The notes beneath the pieces are model-generated. The model saw nothing but the letters and a program-made list of their open reading frames with translations. It was not told the DNA's origin and searched no databases. A stretch of DNA of 64,000 nucleotides from Hallerella porci (GTDB lineage Bacteria; Fibrobacterota; Fibrobacteria; Fibrobacterales; Fibrobacteraceae): contig NZ_QGHD01000002.1 of the NCBI RefSeq assembly GCF_003148885.1, forward strand, positions 62,001-126,000, written 5' to 3'. Positions 35,961 to 44,122 of this stretch are shown here, piece by piece. How positions within the stretch are numbered: the first letter of the stretch is position 1; each line of letters starts with the position of its first letter. The position numbers were made by a program, and so were the translations under genes.

Positions 35961-36829
35961 GCTTTACCTCTTCTTTTAAGAATTGCAAAGGCTGCATTGA
36001 TGATTAAAATAAAGGTGAAAAGCACAACGCCTGTAGCGATTAAAGCTTCGCGGTGTAAATCGGTAGCGTATCCCATTTCAAGCACAATGTTTGAAGTTAA
36101 AGTACGCACGCCGTTTAAGATTCCCGTGGGCATTCTCGCTTGGTTTCCGGCGACTAAAATCACCGCCATCGTTTCACCGATTGCACGACCGAGCCCAAGC
36201 ACAATCGCAGCGACGATTCCCGATTTTGCAGCCGGAAGCACTGCAAAAAATACGCTTCGTTCATGAGTTGCGCCAAGTGCTAAAGCACCTTCGTAATAAC
36301 TGTTCGGAACCGCGCGAATGGCAGCTTCGGATACCGAAATGATAGTCGGTAAAATCATCATTCCAAGCAAAAGCGAAGCCGATAAAATGCTTGCGCCACT
36401 TCCGCCGAAATGCGTGCGCACAAAAGGCACAATTACGACGAGCCCAAAAAATCCATAAACAACCGACGGAATTCCTGCGAGCAAATCCACCGCCGGCTTT
36501 AATTTTTTATGAATTTTTTCCGAGCAAAATTTTGCTAAATAAACGGCGGAAAAAATTCCGACCGTCACTCCAATCACAAGTGCACCAAGCGTTACATACA
36601 AACTTCCTAGAATCATCGGAAGGATTCCAAAAAGCGCCGGTTCATCGGTTGGAGCCCAAGTTTTTCCGAAGATAAAATCGGTAAATCCGATTTTATGCAT
36701 CGCCGGTATTCCGTTTGCAAAAAGGAATACGCAAATCAAAAACACAAAGAAAATGCAAGTCAAAGCCGAAAGTAAAAACACTTTCGACATGACACTTTCT
36801 TTGATTTTATTTTTCGTCAGTAAATTCAT
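35957..36829 (-). CDS. pstC: Phosphate ABC transporter permease PstC
   Basis: A 290-residue inner-membrane permease. FTDFIFGKTWAPTDEPALFGILPMILGSL, LAGIPSVVYGFFGL and GRAIGETMAVILVAGN are PstC hallmarks. It begins only 3 bases after the porin stop, so the porin gene is cotranscribed. A second ATG (codon 14) is possible but the first fits spacing. Confidence 0.93.
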   Translation of the reverse strand: MNLLTKNKIKESVMSKVFLLSALTCIFFVFLICVFLFANGIPAMHKIGFTDFIFGKTWAPTDEPALFGILPMILGSLYVTLGALVIGVTVGIFSAVYLAKFCSEKIHKKLKPAVDLLAGIPSVVYGFFGLVVIVPFVRTHFGGSGASILSASLLLGMMILPTIISVSEAAIRAVPNSYYEGALALGATHERSVFFAVLPAAKSGIVAAIVLGLGRAIGETMAVILVAGNQARMPTGILNGVRTLTSNIVLEMGYATDLHREALIATGVVLFTFILIINAAFAILKRRGKA

Positions 36830-36832
36830 AAC

Positions 36833-37840
36833 TTACTTGATGGTTGTTGTAATTCTTGCAGCAAGTGCGACATCCGAAACTTCATTTTCGCTATACACCG
36901 AAACTTGTGCCTTAGTGCGGCTTCCTAATTTTTTCACAATGCCTACAGCCCAACCGAGTTCATCTGCATCTTTATTTAATTCATCGCGATCTTTTACATA
37001 TTCAAGTTCTGCAAATGCTTTATCAAAAATTCCTGCGGTCGGAATTTCAATTCCCGCATAGAACGGGAAATATTTGGTGTCTTGAGCGTATTCCGGTTTC
37101 ACGGCAGTTTTCGCTTCGATATTTGCATCGTTTACATCGTCATCTTTTCCGGTGATAATCATCGCAGCTTCACCATAGACAGAGAAATTTTTCGCCATAT
37201 TGAATTTTGCGCGGACATTGGCGCGATGCGTTACAATCGCGGTATATTGAATCGGGTCAATAACATTGGCACGGTAGCCTACGCCTAGCGAAAGTGCTTC
37301 GCCGATTTTTACATCTTCGGTCACACGAATGTAGCCTTGATTAAAATTTCCATCGCTCGTCGCAAGCATTACATTCAACTGCGAATTACCAAGTTTTAAT
37401 CCGCCTTCGAATGCGTCATGCGAATAATCTCTCGACAAAAATCCGCGTTTCGAAATATTCTTATCCAAATACGCACCAAAATTTCCGCCGTTTTCGGTAT
37501 CGGTTTTCCAATGACCGAATTTCAAATTAAGTCCTAAATTATTCCACTTGTAATTGCCGTAATAAGTGTCCGCTTGAAAACGATCAGCGCCATTATTAAA
37601 GCTCGGGCCATACATACGAATCGTTACTTTTGCATCGAAATCTTCGGACTTATAATCGCCACCGATATTGGCGCGGAACCAAAATCCGTCGAGGTTATTA
37701 TCTTTATCGTTGTCGTACATCGCTTTCGATGCTTGGCTTTGAATATTTCCATTCAAAGTAAATTCGCCATCAGCAGCACTTGCAATTCCAACAGCAGCAA
37801 GTAAAGCGAGACCGAAACTGGATTTTTTCATCTGTGTCAT
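36833..37840 (-). CDS. Outer-membrane porin-like protein, likely phosphate-regulated
   Basis: A 335-residue protein with a signal peptide (MTQMKKSSFGLALLAAVGIASAADG, cleavage likely after ASA). The rest is a beta-barrel pattern of alternating polar/hydrophobic strands with Asp/Asn-rich turns, ending in LAARITTTIK. No OprP/OprO homology is provable by eye. Its position as first gene of the pst run suggests an anion/phosphate porin of the Pho regulon. AAAGGA precedes ATG 37840; a second ATG at 37831 is in frame. Confidence 0.75.
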   Translation of the reverse strand: MTQMKKSSFGLALLAAVGIASAADGEFTLNGNIQSQASKAMYDNDKDNNLDGFWFRANIGGDYKSEDFDAKVTIRMYGPSFNNGADRFQADTYYGNYKWNNLGLNLKFGHWKTDTENGGNFGAYLDKNISKRGFLSRDYSHDAFEGGLKLGNSQLNVMLATSDGNFNQGYIRVTEDVKIGEALSLGVGYRANVIDPIQYTAIVTHRANVRAKFNMAKNFSVYGEAAMIITGKDDDVNDANIEAKTAVKPEYAQDTKYFPFYAGIEIPTAGIFDKAFAELEYVKDRDELNKDADELGWAVGIVKKLGSRTKAQVSVYSENEVSDVALAARITTTIK

Positions 37841-37896
37841 ATTTTATCCTTTGGGCAAAAGCCCTGTTAAATGACACTCCAAAATTAAAAGGTGTA

Positions 37897-37937
37897 TGTA
37901 AAGACTGAAGGGGCTCTTTTGTAAAGATTGTGTGAAG
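37897..37937. promoter_or_regulatory. Candidate PHO box region between porin and pstS
   Basis: TGTAAAG at 37920-37926, 4 bases, TGTGAAG at 37931-37937: two 7-bp direct repeats 11 bp apart, the geometry of PhoB-type boxes. Another TGTAAAGA lies at 37897-37904, 23 bp upstream. It sits in the shared regulatory gap of the divergent porin-pst operon and pstS. The binding protein is inferred. Confidence 0.5.
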
Positions 37938-38059
37938 TATTTTTCGAAAAATTTTTCTTTACTCGGATTTTACATGAAACGCAATTTGCATTTTACACGC
38001 GAGTTTTAACTTATAAGCGTCCAAAACAAAAACACTTAAATCATTTCAAGGAGTTCATC

Positions 38060-38926
38060 ATGAACAAGAAAAAAATTATCGGCGCACTCGCAGGTCTTGC
38101 AATTCTTGGAGGAATTGCCGCATGCAAAGATGAATCAAAACCTGTCGGATTTGATTCGTCTCGAGAAATTTCTGTGATTACGCGTGAAGCCGGCTCAGGC
38201 ACACGCGATGCATTTACAGAACTTGCAGGAGTTTTAGTCAAGCAAGACGGCAAAAAGAAAGACAACACAACTCTTGAAGCGTTGACAATCGACGGCACGC
38301 AAGGTGTGATGTCAACCGTCGCCGGAAACGAATACGCCATCGGTTACATTTCTTTGGGCTCGTTAAATAATACGGTAAAAGCTTTGCAAATCGACGGCGT
38401 GAGCGCAGACAAATTAAATGTGAAACGCGGAACCTATCCCATTGCGCGTCCGTTCAACATCGCCTTCAAAGGAAAAGTCGATGAAGTCACTCAAGATTTT
38501 ATTGACTTTATTATGAGCGCCGATGGCCAAGCAATCGTCGATGCAAATGGTTACGTAAGCGTGAACGAAGGCAAGCCCTACGAAAGCAAAAATTTGAAAG
38601 GAAAAATTGTAATCGCAGGATCTTCGAGCGTCTCGCCGGTGATGGAAAAATTGAAAGAAGCGTACGAAGCAAAAAATCAAAATGTGCAAATCGAAATTCA
38701 AACAAACGATTCTTCTTCGGGAATGCTCGCTGCAAAAGAAGGCACATGCAACATCGGCATGGCTAGCCGCGATTTGAAAGCTTCCGAAAAAGAAGTTCTC
38801 ACCAGTTTAACAATTGCGCGCGACGGCATCGCTGTTATCGTGAACAATAAAAATCCGCAAACCAATTTGAGCAAAGAAACTCTTCGCCAAATTTACACCG
38901 GACTTATCCGCAACTGGAAAATCTAA
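38060..38926 (+). CDS. pstS: Phosphate-binding lipoprotein PstS
   Basis: A 288-residue periplasmic binding lipoprotein of the phosphate importer. Lipobox IAAC with Cys22 after MNKKKIIGALAG. The phosphate-binding motifs are ISVITREAGSGTRDAF, GTQGVMSTVAGN and IAGSSSVSPVMEKL, plus SGMLAAKEGTCNIGMASR. AAGGAG precedes ATG 38060. The order of the two PstS halves is swapped relative to E. coli (the REAGSGT half first), as in several other phyla. It diverges from the rest of the pst genes. Confidence 0.9.
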   Translation: MNKKKIIGALAGLAILGGIAACKDESKPVGFDSSREISVITREAGSGTRDAFTELAGVLVKQDGKKKDNTTLEALTIDGTQGVMSTVAGNEYAIGYISLGSLNNTVKALQIDGVSADKLNVKRGTYPIARPFNIAFKGKVDEVTQDFIDFIMSADGQAIVDANGYVSVNEGKPYESKNLKGKIVIAGSSSVSPVMEKLKEAYEAKNQNVQIEIQTNDSSSGMLAAKEGTCNIGMASRDLKASEKEVLTSLTIARDGIAVIVNNKNPQTNLSKETLRQIYTGLIRNWKI

Positions 38927-38952
38927 TTTTCTAAAATCAAGAAATACAAAAG

Positions 38953-38978
38953 ATGAACGGTGATGCCGTTCATTTTTT
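38953..38978 (+). terminator. Terminator after pstS
   Basis: 8-bp stem ATGAACGG/CCGTTCAT, five-base loop, then TTTTT. Confidence 0.9.
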
Positions 38979-39023
38979 GCTTTTAAAGAGTTGATTTTTG
39001 AATGAATTTTGTAGATTAGAAAT

Positions 39024-39821
39024 ATGATAGAAACAGTTACTTTAGAAAATTGCGAAATGGAATTTGCCCGCTTTGGAACAGGCGCAAAGGCATTCATTAT
39101 TATTCCAGGACTCTCCATTAAAAATGTTCTCAAAACCGCAGATGTTGTCGCCGAAGCTTATAAAATTTTTGCCGAAGATTATACCATTTATTTCTTCGAT
39201 CGCAGAAAAGAAATTCAGCCCGGTTACACGCTTACCGAAATGGCGGACGATATTGCAGGCGCGATGAAAAAATTAAATCTTCCGCGCGCTGATATTTTCG
39301 GCTTTTCGCAAGGCGGCATGATTGCGCAAGATATCGCAATTCGTTATCCCGAATTGGTAAACAAATTAGTTCTCGGTTCTTCGAGTTCGTATCCCGAACC
39401 GATGCAGAAAACTGTACTCGGCGAATGGCTGCGATTAGCCAAAGCTGGCGAAACTTCTGCGCTAGTCAATCATTTTATCGAGCACGCTTTTTCCAAAAAA
39501 TTTGTTGAGCGTTATCGCCGCGCGCTTCTCGCACTTTACCGCAAAATTTCTCCCGAAGAATTGGAACGTTTCATTATTTGCACCAATGCTTGCGATGCAT
39601 TAAACGCTTACGATTCTTTAGAAAAAATTCAATGCCCCGTTTTAGTCCTCGGTTCTGGCGAAGACGGCGTTCTTTCCTTAGACGCTTCTGTCAAAATTGC
39701 AGACAAATTAAAATCTCTCAAAAAAAATGTTGAATTTTATATTTACGAAGGTTATGGGCACGCCGCTGTCGATGAACTCCCTGAATATAAAACGCGAATC
39801 TTTCAATTTTTGCAGAAATAA
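39024..39821 (+). CDS. Alpha/beta hydrolase
   Basis: A 265-residue alpha/beta hydrolase. The nucleophile elbow is GFSQGGM, the acid is near LGSGEDGVLSLDA, and the His is in YEGYGHAAVDE. The oxyanion region is IIPGLSIKN. It resembles small esterases/acyl hydrolases; the substrate is unknown. A lone gene between terminators, with no evident Shine-Dalgarno. Confidence 0.85.
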   Translation: MIETVTLENCEMEFARFGTGAKAFIIIPGLSIKNVLKTADVVAEAYKIFAEDYTIYFFDRRKEIQPGYTLTEMADDIAGAMKKLNLPRADIFGFSQGGMIAQDIAIRYPELVNKLVLGSSSSYPEPMQKTVLGEWLRLAKAGETSALVNHFIEHAFSKKFVERYRRALLALYRKISPEELERFIICTNACDALNAYDSLEKIQCPVLVLGSGEDGVLSLDASVKIADKLKSLKKNVEFYIYEGYGHAAVDELPEYKTRIFQFLQK

Positions 39822-39840
39822 ATTTTGAATTCATTGCAGA

Positions 39841-39867
39841 AAAGGCATCCGAAAATCGGATGCCTTT
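39841..39867. terminator. Bidirectional terminator between hydrolase and Fib_succ_major genes
   Basis: A perfect 12-bp stem (39841-39852 with 39856-39867), AAA loop, A/T runs on both sides; it serves the two converging genes. Confidence 0.9.
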
Positions 39868-39894
39868 CTCATGGAGTCTATGCGATTGAGGAAA

Positions 39895-40416
39895 TTATTT
39901 CTTAATGCAACGAACCGAAGCGGCAATATTTTTGTTGAAATGTTCGTAAGTTACTTTATCTGTAACGCGAACAAGAGTGGCGCGAGAATCATCGAATGCA
40001 TCGCTTGTCCAGAAACTTGCGCTTTCATCTAAATCGACAAATTTTCCATCGTAATAACGGAAACCGGTTTTGAGCGGATTTAATGTGCTCATATCGATTG
40101 CTTCGAAATCAGATTGCTTCGGAAGAGTCCAACCTTCGGGGCAAATTTTCTGTGCGGTTTCAAACGGATAAAGAGTTCCGTAAGCGTGACAATTCTTTGC
40201 AGAATCGTTGTAGCAATGGCTAGAACCGGTCAGCGAAAGACGCGCCAAGTTTTCGGTCATCCAAACGGTATTTCCCACTTTTGCGGTTTTATAAACTTTT
40301 TCAACGCAGACGAGTTCATTTGCATCTTCGTTGTAAGAACAAGTATTTGCTTTTTGGCAAGCGTTAAAAAGAGTGGCTGCAGCGGCTGCGAATCCGAGGA
40401 TTACCAATTTATTCAT
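39895..40416 (-). CDS. Fib_succ_major (TIGR02145) lipoprotein
   Basis: A 173-residue lipoprotein: lipobox LFNAC (Cys20). It then carries one Fibrobacter succinogenes major paralogous domain: VGNTVWMTENL, HAYGTLYPFETAQKICPEGWTLPKQSDF and ASFWTSD, ending SVRCIKK. Such domains are abundant on Fibrobacter surface proteins but their role is unknown. ATG 40416 gives the lipoprotein signal; GGAGA lies upstream. Expression is probably driven from the composite element at 40469-40514, shared with the AspT-like gene. Confidence 0.87.
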   Translation of the reverse strand: MNKLVILGFAAAAATLFNACQKANTCSYNEDANELVCVEKVYKTAKVGNTVWMTENLARLSLTGSSHCYNDSAKNCHAYGTLYPFETAQKICPEGWTLPKQSDFEAIDMSTLNPLKTGFRYYDGKFVDLDESASFWTSDAFDDSRATLVRVTDKVTYEHFNKNIAASVRCIKK

Positions 40417-40468
40417 AAAAAATCTCCAATTCATTGATTTTTGTGATAAAATTAAAACGGAAAAGAGA

Positions 40469-40514
40469 ATTTGTCTAATAGAATCCAAGTATCAAATCAA
40501 TCACTTTTTTTGAT
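40469..40514 (-). promoter_or_regulatory. Composite element, copy 2
   Basis: The same blocks as copy 1 with the same spacings: ATTTGTCTAATAG (40469-40481), 2 bases, TCCAAGTAT (40484-40492), 7 bases, ATCA (40500-40503), 7 bases, TGAT (40511-40514). It starts 53 bases upstream of the Fib_succ_major gene, in the same orientation as copy 1 relative to its gene. Confidence 0.7.
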
Positions 40515-40622
40515 TAAAACGGCGAATTCTCTCATTTTCAAGAATAATAATTCAAATTGATAAATCTCGCCTTTTTCATTTTTTTCCCAATTCTGTTTTC
40601 AAAAAATCTAAATTGTTAATCC

Positions 40623-41879
40623 ATGCTTTTCAAACGATGGAAAATTTTCGCTGTTTTTGTACTCGCTTTGGCGGGATGCCTTTGGCATGAAAATGAATTT
40701 TCTTCCGCGGCAGATGATGAAGCGTACTTGCCTTTAGACGACTCGGAATATCCTTATGCGGGAATTCCGCGTTTAGTTTTAGAAACCGAAAATTTCCGAG
40801 AGATTCGAAATCGCTCCACGAAAATTCCTGCGCGATTACAAATTTATGGAAAAGATTCTCCCGAGTCCGAAATTTTTGAACTCACTGTGCGCGGCCGCGG
40901 AAACTCTACATATAATGCGCCCAAGTATGGGATGAAAATTAAATTTTCTAAAACGGTAAAATTATTTGACATGCCCGAAGAAAATGAATGGGCTCTGCGT
41001 TCTTGCTACGGCGACAAAACTCTTTTGCGGGATTATTTAATGTCGCGTCTCGGCCATTGGCTTGGCGTTAAATTTACTCCCAAAATGCAATTCGTCGAAT
41101 TGTATTTGAACCGCGAATATAAAGGAGTTTACCTGCTCACCGAATCCATTAAAATCGGAAAAAATCGAGTGAATATTCCGAAAACAGAAAACAGTTTTTT
41201 GCTCGAAAAAGAAGATCCTAAAAAAGTGGATGATCCGTATTTTAAAACGCGCGATGGAAATTTAATTCACATTAAATCGCCAAAAAATCCTTCTCGGGAA
41301 AATATTTCTGTCGTCAAACAACATTTAAATTTATTCGAAAATTATTTGCATCGCCGCGATTTTTGGGGCGAAGATTCTATTGCTCATTGGCTTGACATCG
41401 ATGATTTTCTCGCATATTATTGGGTGCAAGAATTTGCAAAAAATGAAGACGGAAAATTTACTCGCAGCGTTTACTTTTATTGGATTCAAGGCGGCACAAT
41501 TCATTTCGGACCTCTTTGGGATTTTGATTTAGGATTTGGAAATCAATCGCGCAAACAATTTCGTCCCGCCGAAAATTGGTTCATTCGCAATTACCGTTGG
41601 AATAAATATATCTTAGCCGATTCCACGATGAATCAACTTGCAGCCGATTATTGGAAAGCGCATCGCGAAACTTTCCGAGCACTCATCGATAGCATTCCGC
41701 TTTATAAAAAGCAAATAGAAAAAGCGGCGAAAAATGATTTTAAACGTTGGCCCATTTTAGATAACGCATTCACATGGGCGCTGCGCCATTCTTACAAATC
41801 CCACGATGAAGCCGTTGATTCGATGACCGTTTGGACGAAGCGGCGTTTTGATTGGATCGATGAAAATGTTTCTAAATAA
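40623..41879 (+). CDS. CotH-kinase-family lipoprotein
   Basis: A 418-residue lipoprotein: lipobox ALAGC (Cys20). The CotH domain follows: LTVRGRGNSTYNAPKYGMKIKFS, LRDYLMSRLGHWLG, LYLNREYKGVYLLTESI and LWDFDLGFGNQ. CotH proteins are atypical kinases that phosphorylate surface proteins in Bacillus; in Bacteroidota and Fibrobacter they are surface or cellulosome-like components. The DFD metal triad is intact. Here it is exported, so kinase activity outside the cytoplasm is uncertain. Confidence 0.87.
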   Translation: MLFKRWKIFAVFVLALAGCLWHENEFSSAADDEAYLPLDDSEYPYAGIPRLVLETENFREIRNRSTKIPARLQIYGKDSPESEIFELTVRGRGNSTYNAPKYGMKIKFSKTVKLFDMPEENEWALRSCYGDKTLLRDYLMSRLGHWLGVKFTPKMQFVELYLNREYKGVYLLTESIKIGKNRVNIPKTENSFLLEKEDPKKVDDPYFKTRDGNLIHIKSPKNPSRENISVVKQHLNLFENYLHRRDFWGEDSIAHWLDIDDFLAYYWVQEFAKNEDGKFTRSVYFYWIQGGTIHFGPLWDFDLGFGNQSRKQFRPAENWFIRNYRWNKYILADSTMNQLAADYWKAHRETFRALIDSIPLYKKQIEKAAKNDFKRWPILDNAFTWALRHSYKSHDEAVDSMTVWTKRRFDWIDENVSK

Positions 41880-41880
41880 A

Positions 41881-41918
41881 AAACGCACTTGAAATTTTCA
41901 AATGCGTTTAATTTTTTG
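41881..41918. terminator. Terminator after CotH gene
   Basis: A 14-bp stem with one mismatch (AAACGCACTTGAAA against TTTCAAATGCGTTT), followed by AATTTTTT. Also placed to serve the converging reductase gene. Confidence 0.75.
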
Positions 41919-41931
41919 ACTTTTCAACGAC

Positions 41932-42681
41932 TTAGAAATTATCATCGCGATCGAACATGTGCGTTACAAATTCGACGACGAGAGTTTCGTAAGCTTCATT
42001 GCTAAAGAGCGGTTTTTGCAACAAGTCAATTGTCTTCTGCGAAATGCTTCCTGTTTTCGCCAATTCTTCGCCGCCCAATTTATATTTGTCCCGCAGCATT
42101 TTCAAGCGACGCGGACCGCCGCGATGATCGAGAGCGCGCATTTGCGGACACGCGATTAATGTGTAACCTTCATGCCCGAGAATAATGTCAAATTGTTTTC
42201 GAATCGGTTCATAGACGACGTCCAAATCCATCCAAGCGCAACTTGAAAGCAAAATAATTTTTTGGCCTTCTTTTTGAAATTGCAATCCGTGCAAATGCGA
42301 ATTCATCGCACTTTCTCCGTCTTTCAATTTTTGTCCCATATACGGATGCACCATTCCCACGATGCGATCCATGAGAACTTTCATCTGCCCCGGAACGCCG
42401 AACAAATACAGCGGAAAACTCCAAATCACAATATCCGAATTGATGAGCTTTTCACGCACTGCGGGCACGTCGTCATCTTTCATAAAGCAGCTGCCGTCAG
42501 GGCGTCCCCAACAACTTAAACATCCGCGACAAGGCGTGATATGCAAGCGATCAATAAAAATATATTCCGCTTCGTAATCGCCGCTTTCGAGCATTCCATC
42601 GACAAATGCTTTCGTCGGAATCAATGTTCCACTTCTTTCTTTTTTGGGACTTGCCACCATAATCAGAATTTTCTTTTTCAT
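41932..42681 (-). CDS. Flavodoxin-fold NAD(P)H-dependent oxidoreductase
   Basis: A 249-residue FMN-binding protein of the NADPH-dependent FMN reductase/iron-sulfur flavoprotein fold. The phosphate loop is VASPKKERSGTLIPT, and a Cys cluster (PCRGCLSCW) follows as in iron-sulfur flavoproteins, with a further Cys in SCFMKDDD. FPLYLFGVPGQMKVLMDR is the flavin-binding loop. It reduces quinones, flavins or metals; substrate unknown. It directly follows the DEAD helicase gene. Confidence 0.85.
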   Translation of the reverse strand: MKKKILIMVASPKKERSGTLIPTKAFVDGMLESGDYEAEYIFIDRLHITPCRGCLSCWGRPDGSCFMKDDDVPAVREKLINSDIVIWSFPLYLFGVPGQMKVLMDRIVGMVHPYMGQKLKDGESAMNSHLHGLQFQKEGQKIILLSSCAWMDLDVVYEPIRKQFDIILGHEGYTLIACPQMRALDHRGGPRRLKMLRDKYKLGGEELAKTGSISQKTIDLLQKPLFSNEAYETLVVEFVTHMFDRDDNF

Positions 42682-42685
42682 GGAA

Positions 42686-44077
42686 TTACCTTTCGTTGGA
42701 AGCGTTAAATTTCTTTTGATTTTGTTCTTCGCGAAGACGACGGCGAGCGCGACTGCCTAAGCGTTTTCCGTTTTGCGTTTTCGGCATCGGCTGCAAATTT
42801 TTCTGCACCGGCTGCGGAGCTTCTTGTTTTTTCGGTTTTGCTTGCTGCGGTTTATTCGCATTTTTTTGCGCAAATTTTTTCCCGCGGAAACGAGAATTGC
42901 GCGCTTCGCTTTCGGGAGTTTCTGTTTGCGGTGGCGGCAATTTTTCGAAAATCGAAGTATCGCCTTCGGGAATTTGAATTCGCGTCAAGCGTTGAATTGC
43001 CTGCAAATCTTGTTCTTCATCGGGAGCGCAAAATGAAATAGCGACGCCATCTTTCCCTGCACGCGCGGTGCGTCCAATGCGATGCACAAATGTTTCGGGA
43101 ACATCGGGCAAATCATAATTGAAAACATGAGTAACGCCATCAACATCAATTCCGCGGGCAGCGATATCCGTTGCCACCAAAACGCGAATCTGTTCTGTTT
43201 TAAAATTGCCGAGTGCTTCTTGTCTACGATTTTGACTTTTATTTCCGTGAATCGCAGCGCATGTAATTTTTGCTTTTTCCAAAACGCGCACAATTTTATC
43301 GGCGCCGTGTTTCGTCCGCGAGAAGACGAGAACTTTTTTCATCTCGGGATGTTCCAAAAGCATTTCTTTGAGAAGCGCACCTTTGCGACGTTTATCGATG
43401 CGGTAAAGTTCTTGGCGGATGCGTTCAATCGGAGTACTTTGCGGAGTCACTTCAATCCGCACCGGATTTGCTTTTAAAATCGTCGCTGCTAATTTTGTAA
43501 TCTCGGGCGGCATCGTCGCACTGAAAAAAAGATTTTGACGCTTCGGCGGAAGCAATGCGACCACTTTGCGAATGTCGTGAATGAATCCCATATCCAACAT
43601 GCGATCCGCTTCATCGAGCACAAAATATTCCAACTTTTTTAAACTCACTACGCGCTGCTGAATTAAATCCAACAAACGTCCCGGCGTCGCAATTAAAATA
43701 TCTACGCCACGAGAAAGCGCACGTTTCTGCGGTAAATCGCTCACGCCGCCAAAAATACAAGTACTCGAAATACGCGTGTACTTTTCATACATTTCAAAGC
43801 AATCCGAAACTTGAATGGCGAGTTCTCGAGTTGGCAAAAGAATTAAAACGCGGACATTTTTTGCGCCGCTGCCAATTCCATCTTGCAATAAATTTTGTAA
43901 AATCGGAAGCGCAAATGCTGCGGTTTTTCCCGTTCCCGTTTGAGCAATTCCCATCAAATCTTTGCGTTCTAAAAGCGCAGGAATCGCCTGCTCTTGAATC
44001 GGCGTCGGTGTGGTATAATTCGCATCAGCGATTGCGCGCTGCAGCTTTTCGTCCAAAGGTAAATCGGAAAATTTCAT
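42686..44077 (-). CDS. DEAD-box RNA helicase, RhlE-like
   Basis: A 463-residue ATP-dependent RNA helicase. Q motif TPTPIQEQAIPAL, motif I AQTGTGKT, PTRELAIQ, DEAD in VLDEADRMLDMGF, SAT, ATDIAARGIDVDGV and HRIGRTARAG. The C-terminal tail (about 380-463) is Lys/Arg/Gln-rich and disordered, typical of RhlE-type helicases in rRNA and mRNA remodelling. ATG 44077 gives a standard start; TAACTTTG ends 6 bases upstream and there is no Shine-Dalgarno. Confidence 0.93.
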   Translation of the reverse strand: MKFSDLPLDEKLQRAIADANYTTPTPIQEQAIPALLERKDLMGIAQTGTGKTAAFALPILQNLLQDGIGSGAKNVRVLILLPTRELAIQVSDCFEMYEKYTRISSTCIFGGVSDLPQKRALSRGVDILIATPGRLLDLIQQRVVSLKKLEYFVLDEADRMLDMGFIHDIRKVVALLPPKRQNLFFSATMPPEITKLAATILKANPVRIEVTPQSTPIERIRQELYRIDKRRKGALLKEMLLEHPEMKKVLVFSRTKHGADKIVRVLEKAKITCAAIHGNKSQNRRQEALGNFKTEQIRVLVATDIAARGIDVDGVTHVFNYDLPDVPETFVHRIGRTARAGKDGVAISFCAPDEEQDLQAIQRLTRIQIPEGDTSIFEKLPPPQTETPESEARNSRFRGKKFAQKNANKPQQAKPKKQEAPQPVQKNLQPMPKTQNGKRLGSRARRRLREEQNQKKFNASNER

Positions 44078-44083
44078 ACGGCG

Positions 44084-44091
44084 CAAAGTTA
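44084..44091 (-). promoter_or_regulatory. TAACTTTG promoter element before DEAD helicase gene
   Basis: On the minus strand TAACTTTG-CGCCGT-ATG: exact TAnnTTTG 6 bases before the start codon. Confidence 0.5.
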
Positions 44092-44122
44092 GAAAATCTC
44101 ATGCGGGATTCTATTTTCTATT

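Noticed and set aside
37897-37910. TGTAAAG followed directly by ACTGAAG as a second PHO box
   Set aside because: Spacing of 7 rather than 11 bp does not match PhoB geometry; kept only as part of the regulatory region.
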